Positions 16,957-25,148 of a stretch of DNA of 64,000 nt are shown here, one piece after another. The notes below the pieces were generated by a model. The model was given only the letters and a program-made list of their open reading frames with translations. It was not told the origin of the DNA and made no database searches. The stretch spans positions 1 through 64,000 of the IMG/VR virus record IMGVR_UViG_3300033141_002563; one strand, 5' to 3'. Both the position numbers and the translations under genes were made by a program. The stretch is from a virus. How positions within the stretch are numbered: the first letter of the stretch is position 1; each line of letters opens with the position of its first letter.

Positions 16957-16981
16957 CACCCTTGTCGCAGTCGGCTATGAT
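16953..16981 (+). promoter_or_regulatory. Possible promoter for the fibre cluster
   Basis: TTTTCA (16953-16958), 17 bases, TATGAT (16976-16981), directly behind the terminator and ahead of the gene at 17012. The -35 is weak, but a transcript must start somewhere after this terminator. Confidence 0.42.
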
Positions 16982-17011
16982 CGGAGGTAACCCCGACCGA
17001 GGAGGAACCCC

Positions 17012-17422
17012 GTGGCCGCCGGAAACATGACGCTTGTCGATACCGGGAAGCCTATTCTCAACAACCTCGTCTTCAAGGGGTTGTCTGAAGCCTTCACGAT
17101 GCACTTGTTCACCGTGGTCGCGGGCGGTACCGTCACGGAGGCGACGGCGCTCGGCGATCTCACCGAGGCAGACTTCCCTGGCTATGTCGCTCAGGCGATG
17201 GTCTCCGGCGACTGGACCGTTGCGGCTGCTTCGGTGTCGTCAGCTACGATGACGTTCACACACTCCGGCGGCGCTCCTCCCAACACTATCATCGGGTTCT
17301 ACCTCGTCGCGACCAGCGGCGGGGAGCTTGTGTGGATCGGTGAGCTTTCGTCGTCGGTGACACTGACGAACATCGGGGACAAGCTGGAGGTGCTCGCGAA
17401 TCCGACGGTGGACAACATTTGA
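17012..17422 (+). CDS. Putative virion structural protein
   Basis: A 136-residue beta-rich protein starting at GTG 17012 after GAGGAGGAA. The stretch LGDLTEADFPGY, followed by alternating hydrophobic residues and a GFYLVATSGGELVWIG segment, resembles a family of small phage proteins coded beside minor structural and fibre genes. It opens a run of fibre-like genes. It could be a minor tail or decoration protein; the precise place in the virion is not visible. Confidence 0.6.
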   Translation: MAAGNMTLVDTGKPILNNLVFKGLSEAFTMHLFTVVAGGTVTEATALGDLTEADFPGYVAQAMVSGDWTVAAASVSSATMTFTHSGGAPPNTIIGFYLVATSGGELVWIGELSSSVTLTNIGDKLEVLANPTVDNI

Positions 17423-17551
17423 GCGAGACGGGCGTGAGACGTGGGCTGTCATCCGATTCAGCTGGTGGCTCGGCGTTGCTAATCTGGTCCTCTGGTTCCT
17501 GATGTTGTTGCTGCTGTTCGATGCCATCCGTGCTTGTGCAGGAGACCCACT

Positions 17552-18883
17552 GTGACGATCTACTACGTCAACAAGTCAGGTGATGATGCAAACGGCGGGA
17601 CGAACGCGACGACAGACGCGAAGCTGACGATCAAGTCGGGGGTGCCTCTTTGCAGCGATGGAGATACGCTGAAGGTCGGCAGCGGCGTGTACGAAGAGGA
17701 TACTATCCCCTGGACGGGCTATAGTGGTGTCACTGTTGAGGGAGATCGGAACGTCATCATAGACGGTGGTGGGGCCAACATTTTCTCGCAGTCCGCCATC
17801 GAGATGGCCGACTACTTCACTATCAAGAATGTACGCTTCCGCGACTGTAGTTATGCGGTCTATTACAGCGGTGAATTCACTACCCGCATCAGTTTTGAGC
17901 GATGTTGGTTCGAGGCTTGCCGCTACGCGACCGGTGGGTCTCAGTCGAACAACAACCAGCGTCGGTATGTCAAGGCACACGAGTGTGTACTCATCGGTTT
18001 GGTTCATCTTTGCACCTACGGCAGCACAGGTTCTCCTATCTTCTACATGACCAACAACCTCTTCTATGACTTCTCCGGCGAGGTATATTATTCTGTTACC
18101 GGCGATAGCTATATTGGACTGGCACTGCACAAGGGTAACATCTACCACACGATAGGCGGCGCTCAGGGTCTGTGGGATCAGGCGGACGCGAATGCCAATG
18201 GTATGGGTTCAGCCCTCAGCATCGGGGATAATTACTACTACAACTTTGCGGGCAACTTCTTCAAGTGGAAGAATATCGTCTACGCTACGCTCGCTGACTT
18301 CAAGGCTGCGTTCCCTGGCTACGAGGCGGGTAGCTACGAGGGCGTGGACCCGCTCCTGGCAGACATACCGAATGGCATCTACTACCCGCGTGCGGACTCT
18401 CCTGTCGTCGGGCCTGGCACCTATGTCGAGAAGGTCGGCCCGTGGGCTCGCGTTCTCAATTTCAGCGATGGCCAGCAGTTCTTCGGTACGTGGGATATCG
18501 TCTCTTCTCCAGCCGCCGACGCAGGAACAGCATGGGCTCGCACAGCTGGGAGTGTGTCCAAGGTTGGGACGACATTCTTAGGAAACGGGACGATCGTCTC
18601 GCCTGTTATACCGTTGGCTGGCGGCAGCGTAGTACGCCTGACGCGTGTCATGCTGCGATCGAAGGAGTCCTACCCGCTCGACGTCATCGACTACGACAAC
18701 TCCGACAGCGCGCCTAACCGGAAGAACTACAGGTACCGTATCTCAGACACACCGTTCAACCAGGACGGTACTGGAGGTGGTCCTACGTGGTCATCGTACG
18801 AGATCGAGGAAGAGCTGGTAGGGCAGACAGGCGCATACGTCCAGCTTGAGTTGACGTTCCGCATTGACGGCGTTGCAGCATAG
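17552..18883 (+). CDS. Parallel beta-helix fibre or tailspike-like protein
   Basis: A 443-residue protein, GTG 17552 after CAGGAGAC. The N-terminus (YYVNKSGDDANGGTNA) is the typical opening of right-handed parallel beta-helix proteins, followed by rung-like repeats such as VTVEGDRNVIIDGGG, FTIKNVRFRDCSYAV and ISFERCWFEACRYA. Such folds occur in phage tailspikes that bind or cut surface polysaccharide; I cannot identify a catalytic pair. The C-terminal third is a separate beta domain. The 129 bases before it contain no start codon in the one hydrophobic frame I checked, so I call nothing there. Confidence 0.72.
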   Translation: MTIYYVNKSGDDANGGTNATTDAKLTIKSGVPLCSDGDTLKVGSGVYEEDTIPWTGYSGVTVEGDRNVIIDGGGANIFSQSAIEMADYFTIKNVRFRDCSYAVYYSGEFTTRISFERCWFEACRYATGGSQSNNNQRRYVKAHECVLIGLVHLCTYGSTGSPIFYMTNNLFYDFSGEVYYSVTGDSYIGLALHKGNIYHTIGGAQGLWDQADANANGMGSALSIGDNYYYNFAGNFFKWKNIVYATLADFKAAFPGYEAGSYEGVDPLLADIPNGIYYPRADSPVVGPGTYVEKVGPWARVLNFSDGQQFFGTWDIVSSPAADAGTAWARTAGSVSKVGTTFLGNGTIVSPVIPLAGGSVVRLTRVMLRSKESYPLDVIDYDNSDSAPNRKNYRYRISDTPFNQDGTGGGPTWSSYEIEEELVGQTGAYVQLELTFRIDGVAA

Positions 18884-18892
18884 GTTGCCATC

Positions 18893-20134
18893 ATGCCGAT
18901 GCTAACTGATCCTACGCCCGTAAGTTCGTCATACGCTGTCAAGGGGACTGACGGTCCGACGCTGGCGTTGATGCACAGCACGCCGGTCAGCACCACTCCC
19001 ACCTACTTCTACAGTCCCGCCTATTCAAACCGGCTGCTTGTTCTCGTTGTGCATTCTGTACAGCCGGAGACGGAGGAATGCGCCTTCAGTGTTAAATGCG
19101 ACGGTGACTGGATGTCTTTCGCATGCCAGGCTCGCTACGTTATATGGGGTTACGTAGTAGTCACGCAGATTCACTATAAGGCGAACCCTAAGGAGGGCGG
19201 AAACGCAATCCTGATTAGCTCTGCTCCTGATATGAGGGCTCAACGCACCATCGCGATGGCTGCCTCCTTTGAGGGGGTTTCGGCACTAAACGACACGAGA
19301 TTCGGCCACGTCTACAATACTACCGGCATAAATCCAAGAGCTGACGTCACCTTCAGGGGTAACTGCCTGAACGTGCAAGCTGCTACGCGGTTCAATGCAG
19401 CCGGTTACTGGCGAGAGATACACGACCAGCTGGAGATCATGGAGGTGGCCTCTACCGCTACCCGTGGTGTCCTGGGATCGAAAATCTACGGTGCGGGAAT
19501 CAATCAGGATGCTGGTTGGTATGCTAATACAAAAACGCACCTGACAGCGGCCACCGCGACGTTCGAGCCAGCAGATTTTGACGACGGCCTGTACGGAGTC
19601 GTCATCGAGACATCGGCTTTTTCCGTTCTTGGTGGTGTATCGGTTGAGACATCGGCTCCGCCCGTCGTCGGCGGAATTGCGATCGAGACGTCTCTTCCTC
19701 CCGCGCTCGTCACTGGGCGTTGGGGCTACTCAGGCACGGTCACTGGGTCGCTTGTGGTCCCGACGACTTCGACGCGTTCGGTGTCCGGGCGGTGGGGCTA
19801 TTACGGACGCGCGTCCGGCCTGCTCGCTCCGTACGTCGTCACGACCTACGACTACTATGTCGGGTGCTCATACTGCCGCACCGGCATCTTGCTGGAGACG
19901 GACATTGCAGCGCTCCGTGCGCAGGGCTTCCGTGTCGAGCTGATCGACACGGCCGCGGGACACACGTGGGTGACGATTTCCGGTCCGCTGTCCGCGACCA
20001 TCGCCGCGCGCGAGTCGATTGTGTGGCATTCTCGCCCGACGTGGTTCTTCGGCCCAGTGCCCAACGGCACGGTGTTGACGGAATCGTTCCTGCGTCAGTG
20101 GGCGCCTCGTGGTCGGGTGATGGGCATATGGTGA
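18893..20134 (+). CDS. Fibre-like protein with C-terminal thioredoxin-fold candidate
   Basis: A 413-residue protein. Residues 1-230 are beta-rich and unrecognised; 235-305 hold repetitive stretches (VVIETSAFSVLGGVSVETSA; TGRWGYSGTVTG and SGRWGYYGRASG). The last 105 residues look like a glutaredoxin/thioredoxin fold: YDYYVGCSYCRTG with C325 and C328, FRVELIDT, then SRPTWFFGP with a likely cis-Pro at 382 and GTVLTESFLRQW. ATG 18893 is chosen, with ATG 18899 an alternative; no strong ribosome binding site is present. A redox domain on a virion protein is unusual; it could instead be a structural zinc or disulfide motif. Confidence 0.62.
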   Translation: MPMLTDPTPVSSSYAVKGTDGPTLALMHSTPVSTTPTYFYSPAYSNRLLVLVVHSVQPETEECAFSVKCDGDWMSFACQARYVIWGYVVVTQIHYKANPKEGGNAILISSAPDMRAQRTIAMAASFEGVSALNDTRFGHVYNTTGINPRADVTFRGNCLNVQAATRFNAAGYWREIHDQLEIMEVASTATRGVLGSKIYGAGINQDAGWYANTKTHLTAATATFEPADFDDGLYGVVIETSAFSVLGGVSVETSAPPVVGGIAIETSLPPALVTGRWGYSGTVTGSLVVPTTSTRSVSGRWGYYGRASGLLAPYVVTTYDYYVGCSYCRTGILLETDIAALRAQGFRVELIDTAAGHTWVTISGPLSATIAARESIVWHSRPTWFFGPVPNGTVLTESFLRQWAPRGRVMGIW

Positions 20135-20136
20135 GC

Positions 20137-20166
20137 TTGAGGTAGTATAGCCTGACCGACTATACT
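20137..20166 (+). promoter_or_regulatory. Promoter overlapped by an inverted repeat
   Basis: TTGAGG (20137-20142), 18-base spacer, TATACT (20161-20166). AGTATAG (20144-20150) and CTATACT (20160-20166) form a perfect 7-base inverted repeat with nine bases between, covering the -10, as an operator would. Confidence 0.6.
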
Positions 20167-20250
20167 GGTGCGTTGAGCATCAGCACAAGCCGTTGCAGCA
20201 ATAGACCTTCGCAAAATGTCCGTTGCTGTAAGGTCGAAAACGGGGGCGTC

Positions 20251-20427
20251 ATGGAAGTTCTGGAGAACGGGGACTACCGACTTGCCGACGGGCGGGTCAT
20301 CAACAGGGCAGACGTCGCCGGCCTTCACCGGACGGTTCCGGTGGACGAGAGCATGAAGAAGCAGACAGCGGACCGGCCGCCGCTGAAGGAAGGGCACAGC
20401 AGCGGTCCCATGACCCTGCTCGGTTAG
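20251..20427 (+). CDS. Small hypothetical protein
   Basis: A 58-residue protein, ATG 20251 after CGGGGGCG. It begins MEVLENGDYRLADGRVINRA, a short beta-rich start like small SH3-type folds, and ends in a flexible Pro/Gly/Ser tail. No family recognised. It is the first gene behind the promoter at 20137 and leads into the head-region genes. Confidence 0.62.
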   Translation: MEVLENGDYRLADGRVINRADVAGLHRTVPVDESMKKQTADRPPLKEGHSSGPMTLLG

Positions 20428-20436
20428 GAGATACCG

Positions 20437-21699
20437 ATGGAAGACCTTCGCGAGGCGGTTGTGGGTGCGCTGGCGCACAAGACGGAGTGCTACGAGAGCG
20501 TGCAGGTGGAGCGGTCGCTTCTCGACGAGTCCGACATCGAAGCGCTTGCTGCGGTGAAGCGTTCGCCGATGTTCGAGGGGTACAAGGGGGACATGGACTA
20601 CCACGTGCTGCGCGGTCTGCTCAGCAGCACGAACCACGATCCCATCTCGGTGAACGAGGTGCGTGCGCGTCGCTACGCTCGTCTCATCCTGGAAGGGCGG
20701 ATCACCGAGGACTTCGAGATCGACACCGACATCCTCGCGGAAGACGGCGACCCGTGCCTCCACGACGGGATGAAGGCGATGGGCAGCTTCCCCAACGTCG
20801 ATCCCTCCATGCCGAAGGGTGACGCGGACAGCGGCGTGAGCCAGAACCAGAACGGTCACGGCGACACCGCGGAGAAGCCCGGCAAGGGGTACATGGAGGA
20901 GCACCTCGACCGCGTATTCGCCATCGAGGCGTTGCTGCTCGGTGAAGAGGTCGGCACGACCCCGAAGGAGAAGTTCGGCAACTCGATGCCTTCCGGCGTC
21001 GACACTTCGGCCGACACCTCCGACGTGACCGAGGACGACAAGAAGCTCCCGAACGAGACGCACGTCGCCGCGGGTTCTCCCGACTACGACAAGATCGAGA
21101 AGAACGATGGCGGCGACCTCGACGTCGGCCCCGGTCCGATCTTCGATGAGTCGAGGCTCGCCGAGAAGGACTGGAAGCCGAAGGCGGAAGACCCGGGCGA
21201 GGGCAGTCAGGGACAGGAAGGCCGCATCCCGAAGGACAACCCCGCGCTCGACAACGTCCGTGAGGCGGAGTGGAAGCCGCAGGCGCAGGATCCGGGTGAG
21301 GAGTCTCCCGCGATGTCGCTGCCGACCGAGGATGGGTTCATCGGCGATGACGGTGTCAAGCAGCACGAAGCTCTGCAGCCCTACGAGCGGGACGCCATTC
21401 GCTACCTGGAGGCATGCGGCTACACCCCGGGCACAACTGAGTGGCGCAAAGCCTTCGCCGGCTACCTGCACGAGGTCGGCAGCTTCACCGAGAAGGCCGA
21501 CCCGGGCGGCTCCGTCTTCGTGCCCAAGGGTGGCACCGGCATCAAGACGGACAAGGACGCGGCGAAGCGGTTCGGCAAGGGTGCGACCGTGTGTGGCGCA
21601 TGCAAGGGCTCCGGCAAGGGCTCCGGCGGCAAGGGCTGTCAGCAGTGCTGGGGTGCTGGTGCGCTCGATGCACGCGGTGACAGCCCCTACTCGGATTAG
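20437..21699 (+). CDS. Acidic protein with DnaJ-like CxxCxGxG motif
   Basis: A 420-residue protein, ATG 20437 after TAGGAG. Residues 1-110 are folded-looking; 110-310 are acidic and Gly/Pro/Asp-rich with two near-repeats (LAEKDWKPKAEDPGEGS and VREAEWKPQAQDPGEES); the end has CGACKGSGKGSGGKGCQQCWGAG, two CxxCxGxG-like zinc-finger units as in DnaJ. RLAE/K is an LxE site. The composition resembles disordered head or scaffold-associated proteins. Function unknown. Confidence 0.65.
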   Translation: MEDLREAVVGALAHKTECYESVQVERSLLDESDIEALAAVKRSPMFEGYKGDMDYHVLRGLLSSTNHDPISVNEVRARRYARLILEGRITEDFEIDTDILAEDGDPCLHDGMKAMGSFPNVDPSMPKGDADSGVSQNQNGHGDTAEKPGKGYMEEHLDRVFAIEALLLGEEVGTTPKEKFGNSMPSGVDTSADTSDVTEDDKKLPNETHVAAGSPDYDKIEKNDGGDLDVGPGPIFDESRLAEKDWKPKAEDPGEGSQGQEGRIPKDNPALDNVREAEWKPQAQDPGEESPAMSLPTEDGFIGDDGVKQHEALQPYERDAIRYLEACGYTPGTTEWRKAFAGYLHEVGSFTEKADPGGSVFVPKGGTGIKTDKDAAKRFGKGATVCGACKGSGKGSGGKGCQQCWGAGALDARGDSPYSD

Positions 21700-21707
21700 G
21701 GGTACTC

Positions 21708-22112
21708 ATGTTCATCGACGTACTTCAGCTGGCGGAACGTCGCGAGGTTTCGGACAAAGAGAAGCGCCAAGGCGCAGCTCTCGCGAAGCGTGCGGCCTAC
21801 GCCGGCTTTGGTGGTGGTGACGAAGAGAGTGACGCCCCCGGTCTGCGTCGTCAGGCGTCGAAGCAGTTTGGCCGCGAGCGCTACGAGTCCGAAGAGTCGC
21901 TCGACGAGAAGGGTCTTCCCAAGGGCAAGTGGTGGGCATCGCAGGGGAAGACCCCCTGGGGCGCGAAGCCTTCGTCCGGTTCATCGAAGGGCGACGCTGC
22001 GAAGACAGCCGCTCAGACCAAAGCGGTGAACAAGGCGATGCGCAAGGGCTTCAAGGAGGCACGCTTCGTCGCTGTCGAGACGCTTGAGGCTCGCGCGAGT
22101 CACAAGAGCTGA
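21708..22112 (+). CDS. Small basic protein with capsid-targeting-like leader
   Basis: A 134-residue protein rich in Lys, Arg and Ala, ATG 21708 after TTAGGGG. Its N-terminus MFIDVLQLAE/R resembles that of the protein at 24181 (GEFIDVFDLIE/A) and the general form of T4 capsid targeting sequences, a short leader ending in an LxE prohead-protease site. A basic body behind such a leader would fit an internal head protein bound to DNA. The comparison is by eye; function is inferred. It ends 33 bases before the next gene. Confidence 0.58.
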   Translation: MFIDVLQLAERREVSDKEKRQGAALAKRAAYAGFGGGDEESDAPGLRRQASKQFGRERYESEESLDEKGLPKGKWWASQGKTPWGAKPSSGSSKGDAAKTAAQTKAVNKAMRKGFKEARFVAVETLEARASHKS

Positions 22113-22145
22113 GAAAAGCAGAAACTCTGTGAGGGAGTGAGATAG

Positions 22146-22913
22146 ATGGCAACGACAGCGGTTCTCGCGCGGCAGCGCCTCAACCTTGGGCAGTACGTAA
22201 CTTCGGCGGAGGTCGACGTCTCGCTCTCGCGTCAGGAGACGTACCATCTCGTCGTCACGAAGCAGAACGCGAACGACGGCCTCGGCGACCCGCAGGTGCA
22301 GATGCTCGTCTTCAACAGGTCCAACGCGGAAGACGACATCCGCATGGACGGCACCGTGCTGAACGGTGTGGGCACGCACGCGGTGCGCTTTGGCAAGCTG
22401 CCGAATGCGATCTCGCTTCAGGTTGCGGCTGTCTACGGCAACGTGTGGATCACGGTCAACCGCGTCAGTGGTGGCGAGTCGGTCGACCTTGTCGGTGGGG
22501 TTCAGACCGTTGACCTCGCGGACGACGCGGTGACGACCGCGAAGATCCTCGACGCGAACGTGACGGCGGCGAAGCTGGCTGCCACGGTCAACCAGCTGTC
22601 CAACGTCATCGCTGACCCCGGCACCGGCGTCGCCATCCCGGTGACGGCCTCCGGCAGCATCATGATCGAGACGGCGGCGGCTGAGACGAACACGATGGCC
22701 ATCCCGACCTTCCAGGGTCAGATGATCATGCTGTACTGCGACACCTACGCAGTCGGTGATCGTGTCGTCACGGTGGCCTCGGCAATCAACGTCGCTGGCA
22801 ACACGCAGATCACCATTCCGGCTGCGAGGGCGCACATCACGCTCCTCGGTGTCACCGTGGGCGGCACGCTCGCGTGGGAAGTCTACGTGAACGTCGCCTG
22901 CACCTTGGCGTAG
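22146..22913 (+). CDS. Fibre-like or decoration virion protein
   Basis: A 255-residue beta-rich protein, ATG 22146 after GGGAGTGAG. Residues 120-155 have the repeat LADDAVTTAKILDANVTAAKLA-type pattern (seen as DDAVTTAKILDAN, then VTAAKLAATVNQ) common in phage fibre shafts. The last 90 residues form a beta domain. It lies among head genes, so head fibre or decoration is as likely as tail fibre. Confidence 0.66.
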   Translation: MATTAVLARQRLNLGQYVTSAEVDVSLSRQETYHLVVTKQNANDGLGDPQVQMLVFNRSNAEDDIRMDGTVLNGVGTHAVRFGKLPNAISLQVAAVYGNVWITVNRVSGGESVDLVGGVQTVDLADDAVTTAKILDANVTAAKLAATVNQLSNVIADPGTGVAIPVTASGSIMIETAAAETNTMAIPTFQGQMIMLYCDTYAVGDRVVTVASAINVAGNTQITIPAARAHITLLGVTVGGTLAWEVYVNVACTLA

Positions 22914-22925
22914 TCGAGGGATCGT

Positions 22926-24188
22926 ATGCCCGACATCATCGCCTTCCGGGCCGGCCGCACGCTCCTGCGGGGGACACTCCGCGAGACGCGGGGAAGCGTG
23001 CATCGCGTCGAGATGCCGGAGGGCGATGTCGTCGAGGTCGATGACCGTTTCCGCCTTCGGGCTCCGGCAATGCTGCACGAGGTGACGCAGCGTAGCCTCT
23101 TCACCGCTCTGACGGACAGCATCATTCCCGCACTTCTCGCGGGTCAGAAGCTGCGCACGGAGTCGGTTTGGCTCCGTGGTCTCGACCGTACGAACAACGG
23201 ACCGCGTCTCCGTCTTCGTGAGGGGAACCGCGACCTCTCCGCATCGCTCTTCTCCGTGCTGTCGGAGCACGCGCAGCTTGGGGAGCACATGGCGCTCGAC
23301 GCGCATCGTCCGATGCTCACGCGTCTCGGTTTCATCGAGGGTGAAGGCTCGCCTCTCATCGACGGCGACGGCGTGCTCACACGGCCCGTCAACGTCTATC
23401 TCAAGCGTGACCTGTTCCGCGACGTCGGCCGCATCCACGAAGGTACCTCGGTCAGCGTGATGGGCTACTTTCGCGGGTGCGCGGTTGTTGAAGCGGACGG
23501 CGAGGAGTGCTGGCTTCCCGTCGAGCACAACTACTTCATCGAGTCGCTCGTGAAGGATCCCGACTACTATTTCAACCTCGACGCGGATGGGAACCTTGTG
23601 CCCGACCCGCTCGACTTCTTACCCAGCAAATCAGGGCTGGCGATGAAACCTGGCGACACATCGGCGGACGACAACTGGAACGCGCAGCCTGAGCTGACAC
23701 ACGTCTCGGGACACTTCGCGCCGTTGCCACAGCTCGGCGACCCGATGCATGATTTCCTGCACGGGAAGAAGGGCAGCATCGGGGAGAGCTACGCACCGCT
23801 CTTCTACCACCACGACTACCAGCACGCGTACCCCGAGCTTCATGGGCTTGGCGGCAGGGCAGTTCATCATCGCGATTTCAGCTCGCAGGAGCACGATGAC
23901 GCGGACGTGGAACAGCTCGTGAAGGGCGCGCCGTTGGGAGTGCGACCGGGGCGGCCGGCGGTGGAGTGCATGAAGCACGATTTCAGCCCGCAGGAGCAGG
24001 GCGCGATGGACCTCGCCTCGCTTTCGTCGGGCGCACCACTCGGGAGCGTCTTCGACCGCGCACCATCGATGGACAACTTCGCGGAGGTTTTCCGCGAAAT
24101 GTACGAGCGCATCGTCGGCATGCCGCCTACGGAGGCGGTCGTTCGCGCGTGCTACGCGGATGCATCACGGAGGCACGACTGTGGGTGA
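22926..24188 (+). CDS. Hypothetical head-region protein
   Basis: A 420-residue protein, ATG 22926 after GAGGGATC. Residues 1-220 look globular (FRAGRTLLRGTLRETRGSVH; VMGYFRGCAVVEADGEECW). Residues 230-380 are His/Asp/Pro-rich and irregular, with two related segments (HHRDFSSQEHDDADVEQLVKGAPLG and KHDFSPQEQGAMDLASLSSGAPLG, about residues 315-370). No family recognised and no membrane segment. It overlaps the next gene's GTG by eight bases. Confidence 0.6.
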   Translation: MPDIIAFRAGRTLLRGTLRETRGSVHRVEMPEGDVVEVDDRFRLRAPAMLHEVTQRSLFTALTDSIIPALLAGQKLRTESVWLRGLDRTNNGPRLRLREGNRDLSASLFSVLSEHAQLGEHMALDAHRPMLTRLGFIEGEGSPLIDGDGVLTRPVNVYLKRDLFRDVGRIHEGTSVSVMGYFRGCAVVEADGEECWLPVEHNYFIESLVKDPDYYFNLDADGNLVPDPLDFLPSKSGLAMKPGDTSADDNWNAQPELTHVSGHFAPLPQLGDPMHDFLHGKKGSIGESYAPLFYHHDYQHAYPELHGLGGRAVHHRDFSSQEHDDADVEQLVKGAPLGVRPGRPAVECMKHDFSPQEQGAMDLASLSSGAPLGSVFDRAPSMDNFAEVFREMYERIVGMPPTEAVVRACYADASRRHDCG

Positions 24189-24546
24189 GTTCATCGACGT
24201 CTTCGATCTGATCGAAGCGAAGAAGGGTGGCCTTCATAAGCTCACGGCGAAGGAGCGGAAGGCCGTCAATGCTTCGTTCAGGAAGGGCGGACTCGACGGC
24301 AATACCGTCTTTCGTTCGCCCAACGAGGGCGTCAGTGTAGCCGCGGAGGTTATGGAAAAGCACGGGTTCGAGTTCATGGCGTCCGGTGGTTTCAGGCCGA
24401 AGAACAACGGTCGGACGAATTACGACTTCGATCGCTCGAACAAGGCGGATGCGTTCTCGCCAGCGTACATTGAGAACTCGTCCATCTGGTTCAGCTGGTA
24501 TCAGCATCGCGAAGGCGCTTTCGAGTGCCTTGCATATCTGTCGTAG
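24181..24546 (+). CDS. Small protein with capsid-targeting-like leader
   Basis: A 121-residue protein. GTG 24181 is chosen over ATG 24160 because CACGGAGG lies seven bases upstream of it. The N-terminus GEFIDVFDLIE/A closely echoes that at 21708 and ends in a prohead-protease-like site at E12. The body is basic at first (AKKGGLHKLTAKERKAVNAS) and then contains a small folded-looking region with FEFMASGGFRPKNNGRTNYD. Candidate internal head protein; unknown family. Confidence 0.58.
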   Translation: MGEFIDVFDLIEAKKGGLHKLTAKERKAVNASFRKGGLDGNTVFRSPNEGVSVAAEVMEKHGFEFMASGGFRPKNNGRTNYDFDRSNKADAFSPAYIENSSIWFSWYQHREGAFECLAYLS

Positions 24547-24584
24547 TGGCCTTGGCAGGCACTGCTACGACGGAGGGAGAGGAC

Positions 24585-25148
24585 ATGATCGACAGCTACG
24601 GAGGAGACTGGCAAGCGATTCAGGGTATGACCTGGGAGGAGATCCAAGCGCTTCAGACCGAGTACGGACGGCCGGTCAGCGCATTCCGCATGACGAACGG
24701 GAACAACCTCGTCATGAAGGTCGAGATCGAAGCGATGACGGACGGGACGCATGGGGAGTCGATTGCCTTGGCAGGCACGACGATGAGGAAGAGCGTAGGC
24801 AACCTGCACGCGGTGCGAGGTCTCGTATTGCGTAACTCGGCGCCGTTCGTCGTGAAGAGTGCTCGGAAGAAGCATCGGTGGAAGTGGGGCTGGGCCGGGA
24901 AGATGCACGTGCGGGAGAAGCGCGAGCACTACTGGGTACCCTACCGGATCGCGGTAACGGAGCCAGCGTTGCACGAGAACGAAGGGATCGTTTACACCTC
25001 GTACAACGTCGGCAAAATTGCCGTCGAAGGACTTCGTGATCCGCTTGTCATCGTGCGCGAGATGGATGTGGTTGCCGCGTTCGACCGCGAGTACATGGCT
25101 GACGTAGACTTGACGGACTTGGCGATGAGGGAATCAGCCGCGGCATGA
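24585..25148 (+). CDS. Hypothetical protein
   Basis: A 187-residue protein, ATG 24585 after CGGAGGGAGAGGAC. It has a helical N-terminus (WQAIQGMTWEEIQALQTEYG), a basic patch (KSARKKHRWKWGWAGKMHV) and a beta-rich second half. The final residues LAMRE/SAAA include an LxE-like site. It overlaps the following ATG by four bases (ATGA). No recognised family. Confidence 0.62.
   Translation: MIDSYGGDWQAIQGMTWEEIQALQTEYGRPVSAFRMTNGNNLVMKVEIEAMTDGTHGESIALAGTTMRKSVGNLHAVRGLVLRNSAPFVVKSARKKHRWKWGWAGKMHVREKREHYWVPYRIAVTEPALHENEGIVYTSYNVGKIAVEGLRDPLVIVREMDVVAAFDREYMADVDLTDLAMRESAAA

Noticed and set aside
17367-17556. Hydrophobic frame between the genes at 17012 and 17552 (WWLGVANLVLWFLMLLLLF)
   Set aside because: Attractive as a small membrane protein, but there is no ATG, GTG or TTG in frame ahead of the hydrophobic part and no ribosome binding site.
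24549-24780. Repeated CTTGGCAGGCAC at 24550 and 24767 as an att-like direct repeat
   Set aside because: Twelve bases inside one coding stretch and just before its start, with no integrase or element between them; likely chance.
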